A DNA stretch of 64,000 nt from Sindora glabra (Eukaryota; Streptophyta; Magnoliopsida; Fabales; Fabaceae). The notes below the pieces were generated by a model. That model was not told the origin of the DNA. It did no database searches and was given only the letters and a program-made list of their open reading frames with translations. A program made the translations under genes and the position numbers. The DNA lies in assembly GCA_020226215.1 (NCBI GenBank), contig CM035233.1, positions 25,423,150-25,487,149 of the forward strand, read 5' to 3'. Of the stretch, positions 1 to 10,784 are shown in pieces. Position 1 is the first letter of the stretch, and each line of letters opens with the position of its first letter.

Positions 1-436
1 TCAAAAAGGCAATTTTACATCCATTTAATGGAGTTCCAAATTATAATGAGCCACCAAAGCCATAATTATAATAATCCTCAAGGAATCTTTAGAAGATACA
101 AGTGTATAAGTTTCCTTGAAGTCTATCCCCTTCTTTTATGTATACCCTTTTGATACCAATCTTTCCTTGAATCTTTTAATGTTTTAAATATTTTTTAGTC
201 TTAAACACCCATTTGCAACCAATGGGTTCGAAACCATTTGGAATTTCAATTAACTCCTACACTTTATTAGAATACATAGATTGAATCTTATCATGCATAG
301 CCTTTATCCATTTACTGGATTGTTCATAAGAAATTGCTTCATTATAATTCACTAAATCAATGGTTTACCCAATATAATAATTAACCTCACCCAAGTACAC
401 AATGTAATCATTTAAGATTGCACGCCTTCTTACTAA
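1..436 (-). pseudogene. Copia reverse transcriptase N-terminus (fragment)
   Basis: Minus-strand translation gives the variable pre-RT segment (RRRAILNDYIVYLGE) followed by the start of a Ty1/copia RT_2 domain: EAISYEQSSKWIKAMHDKIQ, then ELIEIPNGFEPIGCKWVFKTK, then material related to the YTQKEGVDF and MDVKTAFL blocks near position 1. There are in-frame stops and at least one frameshift. The catalytic YVDD box would lie left of the window. At about 436 the homology is cut by the gypsy A LTR and is picked up again at 6,062. It encoded the polymerase of the host copia element and is not functional here. Confidence 0.8.
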
Positions 437-1323
437 TGTGAAATTATGTTGGATCTTCCCAAAATTCAACAAATCCAAAATAAGAAATAGAAGGATATTC
501 ACACCACACTCTAGAAGAGGAAGAATGGGAGTGATAAGTAATGATAAACATGCAATAAAGGATGTAAATCCTTTCATGAGTGAAAAAGAAAACACACCAT
601 AAGGATGAATCCTTGATTAGTGAAGATTAATATCATAAAGGATGAATCCCTTTAATAAGTTATAAGTTCATTTAAGAACTTAAAAGAGAACACACTTTCT
701 CAAAAGGCACTCAACCAGATTCTCAAATCTCCAATCTCTAAAAACTCCTAAATTTGATTTGTATAAGCAATAAGTCTTCTTATATAACTCTAAAACCTTA
801 ATTGAAAATGAGCTTAAATAACACCATATTAGCTAAAACTATTTCACTAATCTAAACCTAATAAAGGGCCTCTAAATAATTTTAAATAACATAATAAATT
901 TACTTATAGTAACATGATAAATATTTTAAAGTAAAATGGGTCAAAACACATTTAGTCTAAATTAAAGCCCATAATGCTTTAAAAAGATTAACATAAAATA
1001 GACACAAATCAAAGGCTCAAATGCTAAATTAAAGCCCAAAATATCAAATAATTAGAAAAAAAATGAGTTGAAATGTCCTTAATTAGGATAATGGTTGATA
1101 TGACATTAATGTGGGGCTATTTCCTTGATGATGTGGTACTATCGCATTAATGATGTGGCAATGATGTAGATCATGCTAATGTGGTGCCATCTCCTTGATG
1201 ATGTAGCACTAACTCAGTGATAATATGGCACAATTTTAATCCATTTGATTAAGCTCTCTTCCTATCTCACTTATTTATGATTGATTTCCTTTAGATTCAC
1301 ATCATTCACCCTCTCTTCAAAAA
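437..1323 (-). repeat. Gypsy A LTR (3' LTR)
   Basis: This aligns along its length with 5,180-6,056, for example the shared TCTCAAATCTCCAATCTCTA stretch at about 720-740 and 5,465-5,485, and TTGATTAGTGAAGATTAA at about 613 and 5,353. It begins TGTGAAATT on the plus strand. The inner end is near 1,323 and I cannot place it to the base. No coding potential. Confidence 0.75.
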
Positions 1324-1504
1324 GATTCATCCTTGAATCTTCATAACCTATATCAAAAATAGAAAAAATTAGAAACACCAAAAGAAGCACTCATGTCAAA
1401 CTCACCATGAGAATTCAAATTAGGAAAATAATTATTATCTCTTCAAGACTTGGAATGAACTATCTCCACTTGGATGCAACTATTTAGAACAATTCCTTTT
1501 TCAC
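1324..1504. other. Gypsy A 3' untranslated stretch
   Basis: Short AT-rich interval between the scrambled pol frame and the 3' LTR. I see no clear polypurine tract in it. Confidence 0.4.
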
Positions 1505-2797
1505 TTACACCATCAACAAGCAACCACTTAGATCAAATACAAAATAAGATTCAATAATATCATGCAAGCATATAAAATTATTAATAGTAACAAGTTTGTC
1601 ATTAAAAGCATATAGAAGATGATTTCTTATAAGCTTCCTATAAAAATTAATTAAACCATGAAAGCTCTTAATTTCATTAATAAACTTAAGTGGAAATTGT
1701 TCTCTAATTATTTTTACTTTTACTTCATTGACCTTTATTCTTATACCACTCACAACATGATTCAAACAAATAATTATTTCCTTATAAAATAAGCATTTCA
1801 TACATTTAGCATACAAGAATTCAATTCTCAAAATCTTTAAGACACATTTTAAAAGCTGAACATGCTCATTTAAGATTTGATTATGTGTAAAAACATCATG
1901 TAAAAGTGGCAACTCTTTCCAACTCTTTAAGTTTTCAAACAACAAGAAGATATATTCTTTAGGGAAATGAAAACAATTTAAATGAGTAACAAATTTATTC
2001 TTTGAAATACTCAAAACATGAAGGCAAGAGAAACTTATAAAAAACTTGCAACTAAAAACACAAAAACTTATCATAAGGATCTCGTTTAAATAAACTAAAG
2101 TGCATTTATTAAAGAAAATATATAAAACATGATTTAATAAGTTTATAAGAGTACTTAGTTCAATAGACAAACCAAGTAACAAGGCTAACCATTCATATAA
2201 ACCATGTTTTGTTTTGAAAATATTTTTCCATGTATTTCTTTTTCCTAAGCAAAAGGGATGAAATTTACCTTTCAAATTAATCTTGGAAAACATATAAAGA
2301 TTATACAATTCATATAGCATATTTTCTAAAGCTTGCTTAACACTAAAATATTTTGTGAAATCACCTTTTTCCATCCAACCCTCTAGAGGACTTTTAGGAA
2401 ACACACATAAATCATGAAACCTATCATACAAATCCATTATAGTTTTCCAAATTCCAAAATATTTTATCAAATTATATTCATGACCTTTTCTAGTAAGCAA
2501 GTCACATGGAGAAATTTTAGGCACAAACAACTTACTTCTTCTACACAAAAAGCTATCATGTTTAAAAAAATCTCCAAAGACTATTTCTTTACAAACATTA
2601 ACATTTGAAGCAAGATTAACATATAGAAGAATAATAAAATAATATAAAGGTGTAGAAAGACTATAGTCATTCATATACAAATTCTTAATATTCTCATAAC
2701 TCAACAATTTTGTATGCAAAGTATTATACTCAAAATTCAATAAATTATCATGCAAAATAGAAATAAGAGAATACCTTTGAAGCAAAGCGTCATCCAC
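1505..2797 (-). pseudogene. Gypsy A pol fragment with permuted domain order
   Basis: A 430-codon open frame that is not a normal pol. Residues 1-115 match the RNase H/integrase boundary and the integrase zinc-binding region (DALLQRYSLI, KLFVPKISPCDLL, then GHEYNLIKYFG). Residues from about 150 match reverse transcriptase: YMFSKINLKGKFHP, FKTKHGLYEWL and NLLNHVLY, with VYLNEI where the catalytic Y-x-D-D box should be. From about 310 to 400 it matches the RT thumb and connection (HVQLLKCVL, IKSFHGLINFYRKLI). Integrase sequence therefore precedes RT. The catalytic aspartates are lost, so it cannot be active. The long frame is surprising for such a decayed element and may be chance in AT-rich DNA. 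Confidence 0.65.
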
Positions 2798-3133
2798 TTT
2801 ATTACTTTCATCTTATTTACATGGGAAGGCACATGAATAAGTTTCAAGGAATTCCACCAATTAAGCATGCTTCTATTTTAACTTTTCTTAATTCTTCAGT
2901 TGCTTCAAAGATTCAAGAACATTTAGAAAAATAAATTTAGAGTTGTTAGTAGTTTCATAGGCATTCTTGTTCAAGATAATTGACTTAAAAATATAGAAAA
3001 TACTCTTTATCTCATTTGTTTTTCTAATAACACAAATTTCCTTTTCTTTCTTCTTCCATACAATGACTCTTTTTTTCTCTAAACTAAAATTTTCTCCTAT
3101 TCTTTTTTCCATAATCATTCTTTTTCTTCTCAT
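2798..3133 (-). pseudogene. Gypsy A pol N-terminal linker joined to RNase H remnant
   Basis: The 81-codon frame at 2,888-3,133 is lysine/glutamate-rich and ends AYETTNNSKFIFLNVLESL, the linker that precedes RT in this family and is also seen at the N-terminus of the gypsy C pol frame (14,835-15,575). Past its stop, other frames give a HA-LVEFLET-type motif, the end of RNase H, leading into the frame at 2,797. The whole RT and most of RNase H are therefore missing between linker and integrase, and an RT copy lies downstream instead. Confidence 0.55.
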
Positions 3134-4640
3134 GTCTTTTACTCTTTTCCACTCTCTTCTCCTGTTTATTATTTTCTTCCTTTTTTCCTCTCATTTTCTT
3201 CTTTCTTTTTCATTTTTTCTCTTTTCTCATCTTCTTCTCTCTTTTTCTTTTCTTCTTCTTCCTCTTTTTTCTTTTGCATCTTCAGTTGATTCTCATATAC
3301 TTGTTTTGGGGCTAAAGGATTGAGTTTTATTTTCTTCTCATTCATTTTAAAGTTATATGTGTTGAGAACTCCATCATATGTAACCTTCCTATCAAATTGT
3401 CATAGTCTCCCAAGCAATATATAGTAAGCATTTATAAGAACAACATCACATAACACCTCATCATGATATTTAGTAAGGATAAAAGAAATAAATACTTACT
3501 TTGTCAGCTTTATTCCATCACTATTATTCAACCATTACAACTTGTATAAAGTAGGATGTGGCAAAGTAGGTAAATTTAACTTTTCTACCATGTAGGTACT
3601 ACCAACATTAGCACAACTTTCACTATTAATAATCATATTACACATCTTACCCTTAATGTTGAATCTAGTATGGAAGATATTCTCTTTTTGCTCTTTATTT
3701 CCTTCCTTTGCTTATTCTCCTAAGGTTTTTAAAATTTTTAATGCTCTCTTGAGTTAATAATTAATGGCATGATGACCATGCTTCAAGCATTTAAAACACT
3801 TGTTCTTGGAATGCCTTTGAAGCTTTTCAACTTTATCTTTTCTCTTTAATACTTATTCTTTAAGCTTTGATAATGATTCTCCTATAATTCTTGAAGAGGA
3901 TTCAGACTTGTATGTAACTACTTTTTCTTCATTCTTTTCAACATTTCTCTACCAAGATTTACATGAAGAACTATAGTGGCAACCATGAATGAATTTTTTT
4001 CTCATAATAGCCTTCATCTCTTCCTAAGTAGTAATAGGCTTTGCACCATTTCTTTTTCTAGCTGAATCAAGTTAATCCCACCAAATGTTAGCATAATCAC
4101 TAAATTGATAGGTAACGAGTCTCATTTTTATCTCTTTAAAATAATGGTGATAAGCATAAATTAATTTCATCTTCTTTTCCTACTCTAAGTAAGCTTTAGG
4201 ATAATTCTTTCCTTGAAACAAAGCAAATTTCTTTTTACCACTTTGTAGATTTGAAGTTATTCAACCACTTATCTACCTATCTTCTTTACTTCTATCATTT
4301 CTTCTTTCATCTCTTTTTACATCATCATGATATACTCTTTCTCTTTTACTTCTTTCATTTTTATTTTCAACTCCTTCTTCAATATATCTTTCAATTTGTC
4401 TTCTACCTCCTATTTCTTTTTCTACCCATCTCATTATATTGACTCTTTTGAGATGGTCTACTTTCAAGCCTTCTAAGCATTTCATCAAAATTTTTTATGA
4501 CTTGTAGCAAATCCTCCCACGTGTACCTATTATTATTTTTTACATTACCTCCTACCATCATTGAATGATAAACCTACAAGAAAGGTTAGATAAAGGAAAA
4601 ATCCTCACAAGAGCACACTTTCACTTAATTTGGTGGCACT
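3134..4640 (-). pseudogene. Gypsy A gag and protease remnants
   Basis: No long frame, but minus-strand pieces line up with gypsy C. About 3,390-3,600 corresponds to the protease region. About 3,760-3,800 gives a CFKCLKHGHHAIN-like decayed zinc knuckle. 4,273-4,488 encodes an Arg/Asp/Glu-rich stretch (RDERRNDRSKEDR) like the gypsy C gag N-terminus. The plus strand of 3,060-3,290 is a long T/C-rich run that translates to Leu/Phe/Ser repeats, which is only the shadow of the A/G-rich linker. Many stops; non-functional. Confidence 0.6.
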
Positions 4641-5179
4641 CATACTCATGTTTGTACTTTAATTTTATCTTTTACCTTCAAATGAGCTCACACACATCTT
4701 GCCTTTTTTTGCTTTTTCACTCTTTCCTTCTTATTATTCTTTGAGAACTAGGAGACACAACCAAATAAGATTCAAAAAATGTAGTAATCAATATAACCAA
4801 TCAAACTTCATATAGTTTGAAGAATTAAACAAGACAATCAAGGAAACAAGAAATGGAAATTCAAGAATAGAAACTAAAAGAACTCAAAGATTTAGAGTTA
4901 AACCATTGAAGAAAAGAGATGGATAAGACTTAAAATAAATACTTAATAATGAAAATTTCAAAGAAAAAGAATTAACTAGGATTCAAAATAATGGGAAGAG
5001 TGTGATAAAAGCATATCAAGATCTAATAATAACTAAAAGCAAATAACTTCTTTTCTTTTGATCTTGTTTCACTTTACTTTCAACAATTTAGCACTTTATT
5101 TTTTTTGTATATATTTCATTTCTAATTTAGTTTATGTTAAATTCATATGTTTGATTCATCTTTGTGTCAAATCAAATAA
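4641..5179 (-). other. Gypsy A leader region
   Basis: Noncoding, AT-rich interval between gag and the 5' LTR, where the leader and PBS should be. The bases next to the LTR (about 5,160-5,179) do not keep a convincing tRNA-complementary PBS. Confidence 0.4.
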
Positions 5180-6056
5180 TGTGAAATTGTGTTAAATCGT
5201 CTTAAAATTCAGCAAATTCAAAATAAAAAAATATAAGAATATTCATGCCACACTCCAAAAGAAAAAGAATGGGAATGATAAGCGATGATGGACATGCCAC
5301 AAAAGATGTAAATCCTTCCATGAGTGAAGAAGAAAACATTCTGCAAGGATAAATCCTTGATTAGTGAAGATTAACGCCACAAAGAGTGAATCTCTTTAAT
5401 AAGTCACAAGTTCATTCAAGTATTCAAGAGAGAACACACTCTCTTAAAAGGCACTCAGCTAAATTCTCAAATCTCCAATCTCTAAAAACTCTCAAATCTG
5501 ATTTATATAAGAAATAAACTTTTTTATATAGCTCTCTAAAACCCTAATAGAAAATGGACTCAAATGACACCACATTAAAATAAAACTATTTCACTAATTT
5601 AAACGCAATAAAAGGCTTCTAAATGACTCTAAGTAACATAGTAAATTACTTGTAGTAACATGGTAAATATTTTAAAGTAAAATAGGCTAAAACATATTCA
5701 ACCTAAATTAAAGCCCAAAATGTTTTAAAAAGACTAACATAAAATAAACACAAATCAAAGGACTAAATGTTAAATTAAAGCCTAAAACATCAAATAATTG
5801 TAAAAAAATGGGTTGAAGTGGCAACAATTAGGATAATAGCTGATATGGTATTGATATGGCGCTATTTCCTTGATGATGTAGTAGTGATATGGATTATGAT
5901 TGATGCGGCATCATCTCCTTAATAATGTGGTGATGATGTGACACTAACTTGATAATAATATAGCACAATTTTAATGCACTTAATTAAGCTTTCCTTCTTT
6001 CTCACTTCCTCATAATTGAATCCCCTTAGATTCACATCACTTACCCTTTCAGAACA
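5180..6056 (-). repeat. Gypsy A LTR (5' LTR)
   Basis: Diverged direct repeat of 437-1,323, ending ...CTTTCAGAACA on the plus strand, so in element orientation it would start TGTTCTG. Immediately beyond it the host copia integrase sequence resumes. Confidence 0.75.
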
Positions 6057-6061
6057 TCTAA

Positions 6062-7300
6062 TAGGAGATCATCGATACAATAAGTTCTTTTAATTAAGGT
6101 GCATTATTCACAACATCCTCATGATCTTGTACATCAGACATTCTATTAATAGGTTGATAAACAATCCTTTCTTGCATAACAAGTATAAGGAAAATAGTTA
6201 GCACCTCTTCCAAAATATTATCATCATTTTGAAGGTCACTAGAATCACAAAAATCATTTTCAAAAAAATTTGCTACTAATGTCTTAGTTGTCTTTATCCC
6301 ATTGCTAGGATAATAGAATTTATAGCCTTTAGATCTACTAGGATATCCAATAAAATAACACTTGGTGATTTTAGGATCTAACTTTGATGCCATAAGATCA
6401 TAAATTTTTACTTTAGCAAGATAACCTTACACTTAAAGGTGGTTTATACTAGATTTTCAGCCTTTGAAAAGTTTAAAAGGTTTTTAAGTACTGATTTGGT
6501 AGGGACTCTGTTTAGGATATACATGATAGTTTTTAAAGTTTCACCCTAAAGAAAAATTAGTTAATTTTACTCATCATAGATCTTATAGTATCCATAAAAG
6601 TGTAATTTTGTCTTTCAGCCATTCCATTTTGTTTAGGAGTCCTAAGCATAGTAAATTGTGAAACTATATCACAGTCCTACAAGTATTTGGCAAAAGGTCC
6701 CATGAGTTAGCTTGTATTACCAGCTCTGCCATAATACTCACCACCACAATCAGATTTTATAATTTTAATCTATTTGCCATATTGCTTTTCTACCCTAACT
6801 TTAAACATTTTAAACTTTTCTAAAGATTGTAACTTATCATCTATAAGGTAGATATAGCCATAATGGAAGAAGTCATCTATAAAAGTTATGAAATGCTTAT
6901 TCCTACATAAGGTGTTCTTAACAGGACCACTTACATTTATGTGAATTACCTCCAGGAGATCTTTACTACGAGTAAAGTCTTTATTAGTTTTTTTAGTCAT
7001 TTTTCCTCTAATATAATCAATACAATCATGATCAAAACTATCAAGACATGGCATAATATTCTCTTTTATTAACTTGTTGATTCTTTTCTTTGATCTATGA
7101 TTTAGACATCTATGCCACAAAAGAAAAGAATTTTCCTTAAACAAAAGCCTTTTAACACTAGCATTCACAACATGAAGAGAATCAAATTGTTTAGAATCAA
7201 GATTCAATTTATACAAACTATTAGATTTTAAAAGATTACTAATGACAATAGAATTATAAAATAACTAATAAGATCTATTATTAAAACTCAAATAAACATT
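6062..7300 (-). pseudogene. Copia GAG-pre-integrase and integrase
   Basis: The frame 6,770-7,216 holds the GAG_pre-integrase motif LLWHRCLNHRSKKRINKLIK and the start of the integrase core, with FITFIDDFFHYGYIYL carrying one catalytic Asp. Further downstream, broken frames give KIIKSDCGGEYYG (second catalytic Asp) and TPKQNGMAER (the usual QNGVAER block with Glu). The frame 6,094-6,393 carries the post-core segment CYFIGYPSRSKGYKFYYPS. It would have inserted the cDNA of the copia element. Several stops separate the pieces. The homology stops at 6,061 against gypsy A. Confidence 0.85.
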
Positions 7301-8320
7301 TGAATCCTAAAGTTTTGATGAAGAAACCAAACTTTGCCTTATGGATGGTACATATAAAGTATTTTTCAAAGATAAAATAAATCCTAAATTTAATTTTAGT
7401 TTAACCATGCCTATGTATTCCATTTGCATTCGTTCTCCATTTCCTACACATAGATTGATTTCATCCCTCTTTGGCTTTTGCTTGCTCTTAAATCCCTACA
7501 AGTTATTAGTAACATGGACAAATGCCCTAGAGTTAATCCACTAAGAATTAATAGGAATATCTATCAAACTGGATTTAAAGCAAGTGAGAGTAAAAGAATT
7601 ACCTGATTCACTTTTATTTTTCTTCTTATTTTTATTTTCTAGGTACTTCTTATAAACAAAACAATCCTTCCTTCTATGACATGTCTTCTTACAAAACTAA
7701 CATTCATATTTAGTTATCATAGGCCTAGGACCATGATGATTATAACTAAGGTTTCTTTTAGGACCATTTTTACCCTAAACTTAAAATTCCTTTAATTAAA
7801 AGGTTTTTTAGGATGTGGCTGATTGATTAAATTTATATTTACTAAAACTTAATGTTTCATCCTTTCTTCTTCTTGAGTACAAATGGATATCAAGGTGTTA
7901 ATATCCCAATTTTCTTTCTAGATATTGTAAGAGGTCTTCAAGGCATTAAATTGGGAAGGTATCATATTTAGGGCATAGTTAACAAGAAAAGTAGCATCAA
8001 TAGGGCATTTAAGTTCACTAAGTCTAATAGAAATAGTAATCATCTTCAAAATATACTCCCCAACAATGCTAGTACCATTATACCTCATATTAACAAATTT
8101 GTCCATTAATTAACTAGTTTTGACCTTATCAGAAACTATATACCTTTCCCTAATGGAAGTAAAGAGAGTTTTTGCATTGTCAATACTTGGAATAGCTTGA
8201 ATTAAACCTTTAGAGATTGATCTCTTCATCAGCATCAAAGCAAAGTGATTGACCTTATCTCATTTCTCATTCCACTAGTCAAAGTTTCAATTGGAAAAGG
8301 TTGATTATTTAGGAAAAAAG
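7301..8320 (-). pseudogene. Copia gag (UBN2-type) remnant
   Basis: The 62-codon frame 7,918-8,106 (KFVNMRYNGTSIVGEYILKM, then VNYALNMIPSQFNALKTSYN) is the core of a plant Ty1/copia gag. Upstream, broken frames give LMLMKRSISKGL and DKVKTS, and downstream DINTLISICTQEEERMKH, all in the expected order. A C-terminal zinc-knuckle region should lie near 7,660-7,760 but is too decayed to call. Capsid protein of the host copia; dead. Confidence 0.75.
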
Positions 8321-8948
8321 TACATGGAGCTCAAAATAATGATGATAACAAAAATTTAGTCAATATTATAAGTAATAATAATAGCTCATATTTCTTTTAA
8401 GCATTCGGTATCTTAAAATATTATTGCAGATTCCCTTGTAAGTGGAAAAAGTAATAAATTTTAAGATATCCTTAAAATATCAAGTTAATGTAATAATAAA
8501 CAAAATTGATAAATTCAACACTTGTAGGCAAAAGGATCATTAACCTACCTATTATTATAAAAGCTCTAAGTTATCCAAATTAATTCACATAGTAACCTTC
8601 GATAGGTAGGTGATTATATGAACTAAGTTAAATAACAAGAACATCCTTAATAATACAAAAGAATTTCATTGGCTTATTAAATGATCACTATGGTGATAAA
8701 TATTTAATTATACCAATTTAATTCTAAATAGAAAAAAATATATCCAAATTGCCCATAAAAAAAATTTCACCTCCATATCAATTTTTTCAAGATGTCTCAT
8801 TCTCAAAACACATCAAAATAATTTTAACAATCAAATTCATGCTAAATTAAATGAAAAGAAAGCTCATAAGCATAAAAAAATAGAAGTATGAATAACATGT
8901 ATAAAATTATATATATACGTATATGTAACAATTATGATATATACAAAA

Positions 8949-8952
<4 letters not shown>

Positions 8953-9024
<72 letters not shown>
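8953..9024. repeat. (AT)n microsatellite
   Basis: Uninterrupted alternating AT for about 72 bases. The short reading frame across it (Ile-Tyr repeats) is an artefact. Confidence 0.95.
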
Positions 9025-9026
<2 letters not shown>

Positions 9027-9134
9027 CATCAAACATACAAAATGTCAAACATATATATAACAATTATGGTAAACCTTAAAAGCTGACCTGTTTCGGGGAA
9101 GTCAGAGCATATGTAAAACATATATATGGAATGC

Positions 9135-9246
9135 CGGAATACATTGCGGTGAACATCAAAAACTCTTTATATATGTAAATTGTCAAAGCAGGAATACATT
9201 ACGGTAAACATAAAAAACTCTTCATATATGTAAATTGTCAAAGCAG
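9135..9246. repeat. Tandem duplication, about 56 bp x 2
   Basis: GGAATACATTGCGGTGAACA at 9,135 and GGAATACATTACGGTAAACA at about 9,191 begin two near-identical units that both end TGTAAATTGTCAAAGCA. The second unit stops about 20 bases before the gypsy C insertion point. Confidence 0.85.
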
Positions 9247-9264
9247 GAATACCAAAGCATATAT

Positions 9265-9269
9265 AAGTA
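9265..9269. repeat. Gypsy C target site duplication, left
   Basis: AAGTA directly before the LTR, identical to 19,101-19,105. Confidence 0.9.
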
Positions 9270-9865
9270 TGATGAAATAAGACGGATCTTGAATTGGATT
9301 TGAAACAACAAAAAAGGAAAAAGATGGAGGATGGGCGCCACAATCACGGATTGATAAGTTGGAGGAAAGATCGCCACAAGAGGAGGCCTCTTGATAAGAT
9401 CAAGGATAATTGGCTCACTCAAGAACTTAAGAGTCACAAGCTCTCAATCTCAAATTGTATTCCAAAACTGAATAAAAATCTATTTACAAGAGCTTATATA
9501 TGACCAGCTCCCATAAGCAAACCCTAATGGGCCTTGTATACTAACAAGCCCAATTCTAAGTGACCCAAATAAAATAACAAGTCTGCATGCCAAAATAAGT
9601 CTCGGTCCATAAGGCCCATTTATTACAAAAATGCTAAACTAATTAAATGCTAATGGATTCATTGGAGTCCAAGTCTTCCAAATACACGTAATTGAGCATC
9701 TTGGACTCTTCTACCTCCAAATTAGGCCTTCTTTCAAATATGGCAGCAACCATCTTCTCTAGATCTTCTTTAATCCTCTTTACCTTTGCTCTTGTCATTG
9801 GTCCTTAAAGCTCTTCCAATGCCTTCAAGCCTTTGTCTTCCATGGGCCTTCTTAGATTCTCATCA
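9270..9865 (-). repeat. Gypsy C 3' LTR, also carrying the end of pol
   Basis: Repeats 18,494-19,100. Its first part in element orientation (9,865 to about 9,655) is still coding: it holds the C-terminal tail of pol. A CAA-to-TAA change creates the stop at about 9,805; the 5' LTR copy keeps CAA at that place, so the original frame ran on to about 9,655. Confidence 0.9.
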
Positions 9866-10223
9866 ACCCCTCCTTTTTCAAGAGAATTTGCCCTCGAATT
9901 TGACTCTTCATCACCTACATCAAAGAGAGATAAATCAGAAACATTAAAAGTAGCACTTATACCATACTCACCTGGTAAGTCCACTTTGTATGCATTATCC
10001 CTAATTCTCTCTAAGACTTGGAATGGTCCATCTCCTCTTGGTTGAAGCTTGGACTTCCTTTTCATGGGAAACCTTTCCTTGTGCATATGTACCCAAACCC
10101 AATTTCTAGGTTCAAATACCACTTTCTTTCTTCCCTTGTTGACATATTTTGCTTGCTGCTCTACTTTCTTTTCAATTTAAGCTTTCACCTTTTCATGTAA
10201 CTTCTTAACAAATTCAGCTTTGG
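9805..10223 (-). pseudogene. Gypsy C integrase C-terminal domain and pol tail
   Basis: The 105-codon frame at 9,805-10,122 reads FEPRNWVWVHMHKERFP, KLQPRGDGPFQVLE and YKVDLPGEYGISATFNVSDL, the SH3-like integrase C-terminal region typical of plant gypsy pol. Upstream, in frame with one stop, is KLHEKVKA and QQAKYVNKGRK up to 10,223, where the solo LTR interrupts it; the matching upstream half ends at 13,110. The downstream end crosses the PPT and enters the LTR. The role is DNA binding and target choice during integration. Confidence 0.85.
9866..9880 (-). promoter_or_regulatory. Gypsy C polypurine tract
   Basis: On the minus strand the sequence AAAAAGGAGGGGTT lies directly before the 3' LTR start TGATGAGAATC, as expected for the primer of plus-strand DNA synthesis. 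It lies inside the pol reading frame (residues EKGG). Confidence 0.8.
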
Positions 10224-10226
10224 TAT
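10222..10226. repeat. Solo LTR target duplication, left
   Basis: GGTAT here against AGTAT at 13,110-13,114: four of five bases match. Confidence 0.65.
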
Positions 10227-10469
10227 TGTCACGACCCGATGTGCTTTAGTCGTGACTGGCGTAAAGATATCCAATCAGCATTCCACACTGATAAGATATC
10301 CTTACTAGCCTCCAAAGACAACACAATATCGCATATATTTATAAAAATAATATTAGGGCGTGCTGAAAGAAAGTAGGTAATAAAGAGTTAAAATACCAAA
10401 ATAATATACATATAACAGCACAAAAATATTTACAAAGATAAGTCCATTATAACTTTAAATACTTTAAAT

Positions 10470-10784
10470 CTAGTCATCTGACTCACTAACCTGATTAGGG
10501 CCTTCCTCCTCTGGATCAAATTCTGGAGGAGAACTGGAACTAGGTGTTATGGGCCCTAACGGTGTCACATTGCTCCCGAAATCGTCATCCGGGGTGACCA
10601 GAACTAGTGGGAAGAAAATCTCAAGGACATTTGGCTCCCTGTCCATGGGCCAATAGTCCATATGATACAAAATATTTATTTCATTAGGAGTGACCCAGAT
10701 CTCTATATGCAACTCTATTCCATACGTTCCAAGGGGTGTTGTGGCATATCCTCTGTAAGTATTACTGTGCGTCCACGGATCCAT
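10470..10784 (-). CDS. Small ORF inside the solo LTR, acidic and proline-rich protein
   Basis: 104 codons starting MDPWTHSNTYRGYATTPLG, with two aromatic-rich blocks (IWVTPNEINILYHMDYWP, EPNVLEIFFPLVLVTPDDD) and a Ser/Pro then Asp/Glu-rich tail (FDPEEEGPNQVSESDD). Just before the ATG the minus strand reads TTTTCAG followed by GTAAAGACT, which resembles a 3' splice acceptor after a pyrimidine-rich run. No gag, pol or host domain is recognised. It is intact across its full length, unlike its neighbours, and its composition is protein-like rather than AT noise. It could be an LTR-encoded accessory protein or an exon that joins to element coding sequence. Function unknown. Confidence 0.45.
   Translation of the reverse strand: MDPWTHSNTYRGYATTPLGTYGIELHIEIWVTPNEINILYHMDYWPMDREPNVLEIFFPLVLVTPDDDFGSNVTPLGPITPSSSSPPEFDPEEEGPNQVSESDD

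Larger units (their letters stand above)
437..6056 (-). mobile_element. Ty3/gypsy element A, old and internally rearranged
   Basis: Two related direct repeats of about 0.88 kb (437-1,323 and 5,180-6,056) bracket gag, protease and pol remnants, all on the minus strand. By eye the repeats differ at roughly 15-20% of positions, so this is an older insertion than gypsy C. The ends read TG...CA, and the flanks actaa (432-436) and tctaa (6,057-6,061) could be a decayed 5 bp target duplication. Gag and pol motifs match gypsy C closely (arginine-rich gag N-terminus, zinc knuckle, LYEWL and SFHGL motifs), so both belong to one family. The order of pol domains is abnormal. Confidence 0.8.
8321..9264 (-). 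other. Copia leader and decayed gag N-terminus, left piece
   Basis: No convincing protein. It contains the (AT)n tract at 8,953-9,024 and the 56 bp duplication at 9,135-9,246. By position it is the untranslated leader and lost gag start of the copia element, which continues at 19,106 beyond gypsy C. Confidence 0.45.

Noticed and set aside
3063..3323. Plus-strand Leu/Phe/Ser-rich frame resembling membrane segments
   Set aside because: Antisense of the Lys/Glu-rich gypsy A linker; the matching plus-strand frame at 15,427-15,672 is the same shadow over gypsy C.
8888..9079. Open frame with Ile-Tyr repeats
   Set aside because: Pure translation of an (AT)n microsatellite; the same applies to 19,355-19,636 and 34,299-34,562.
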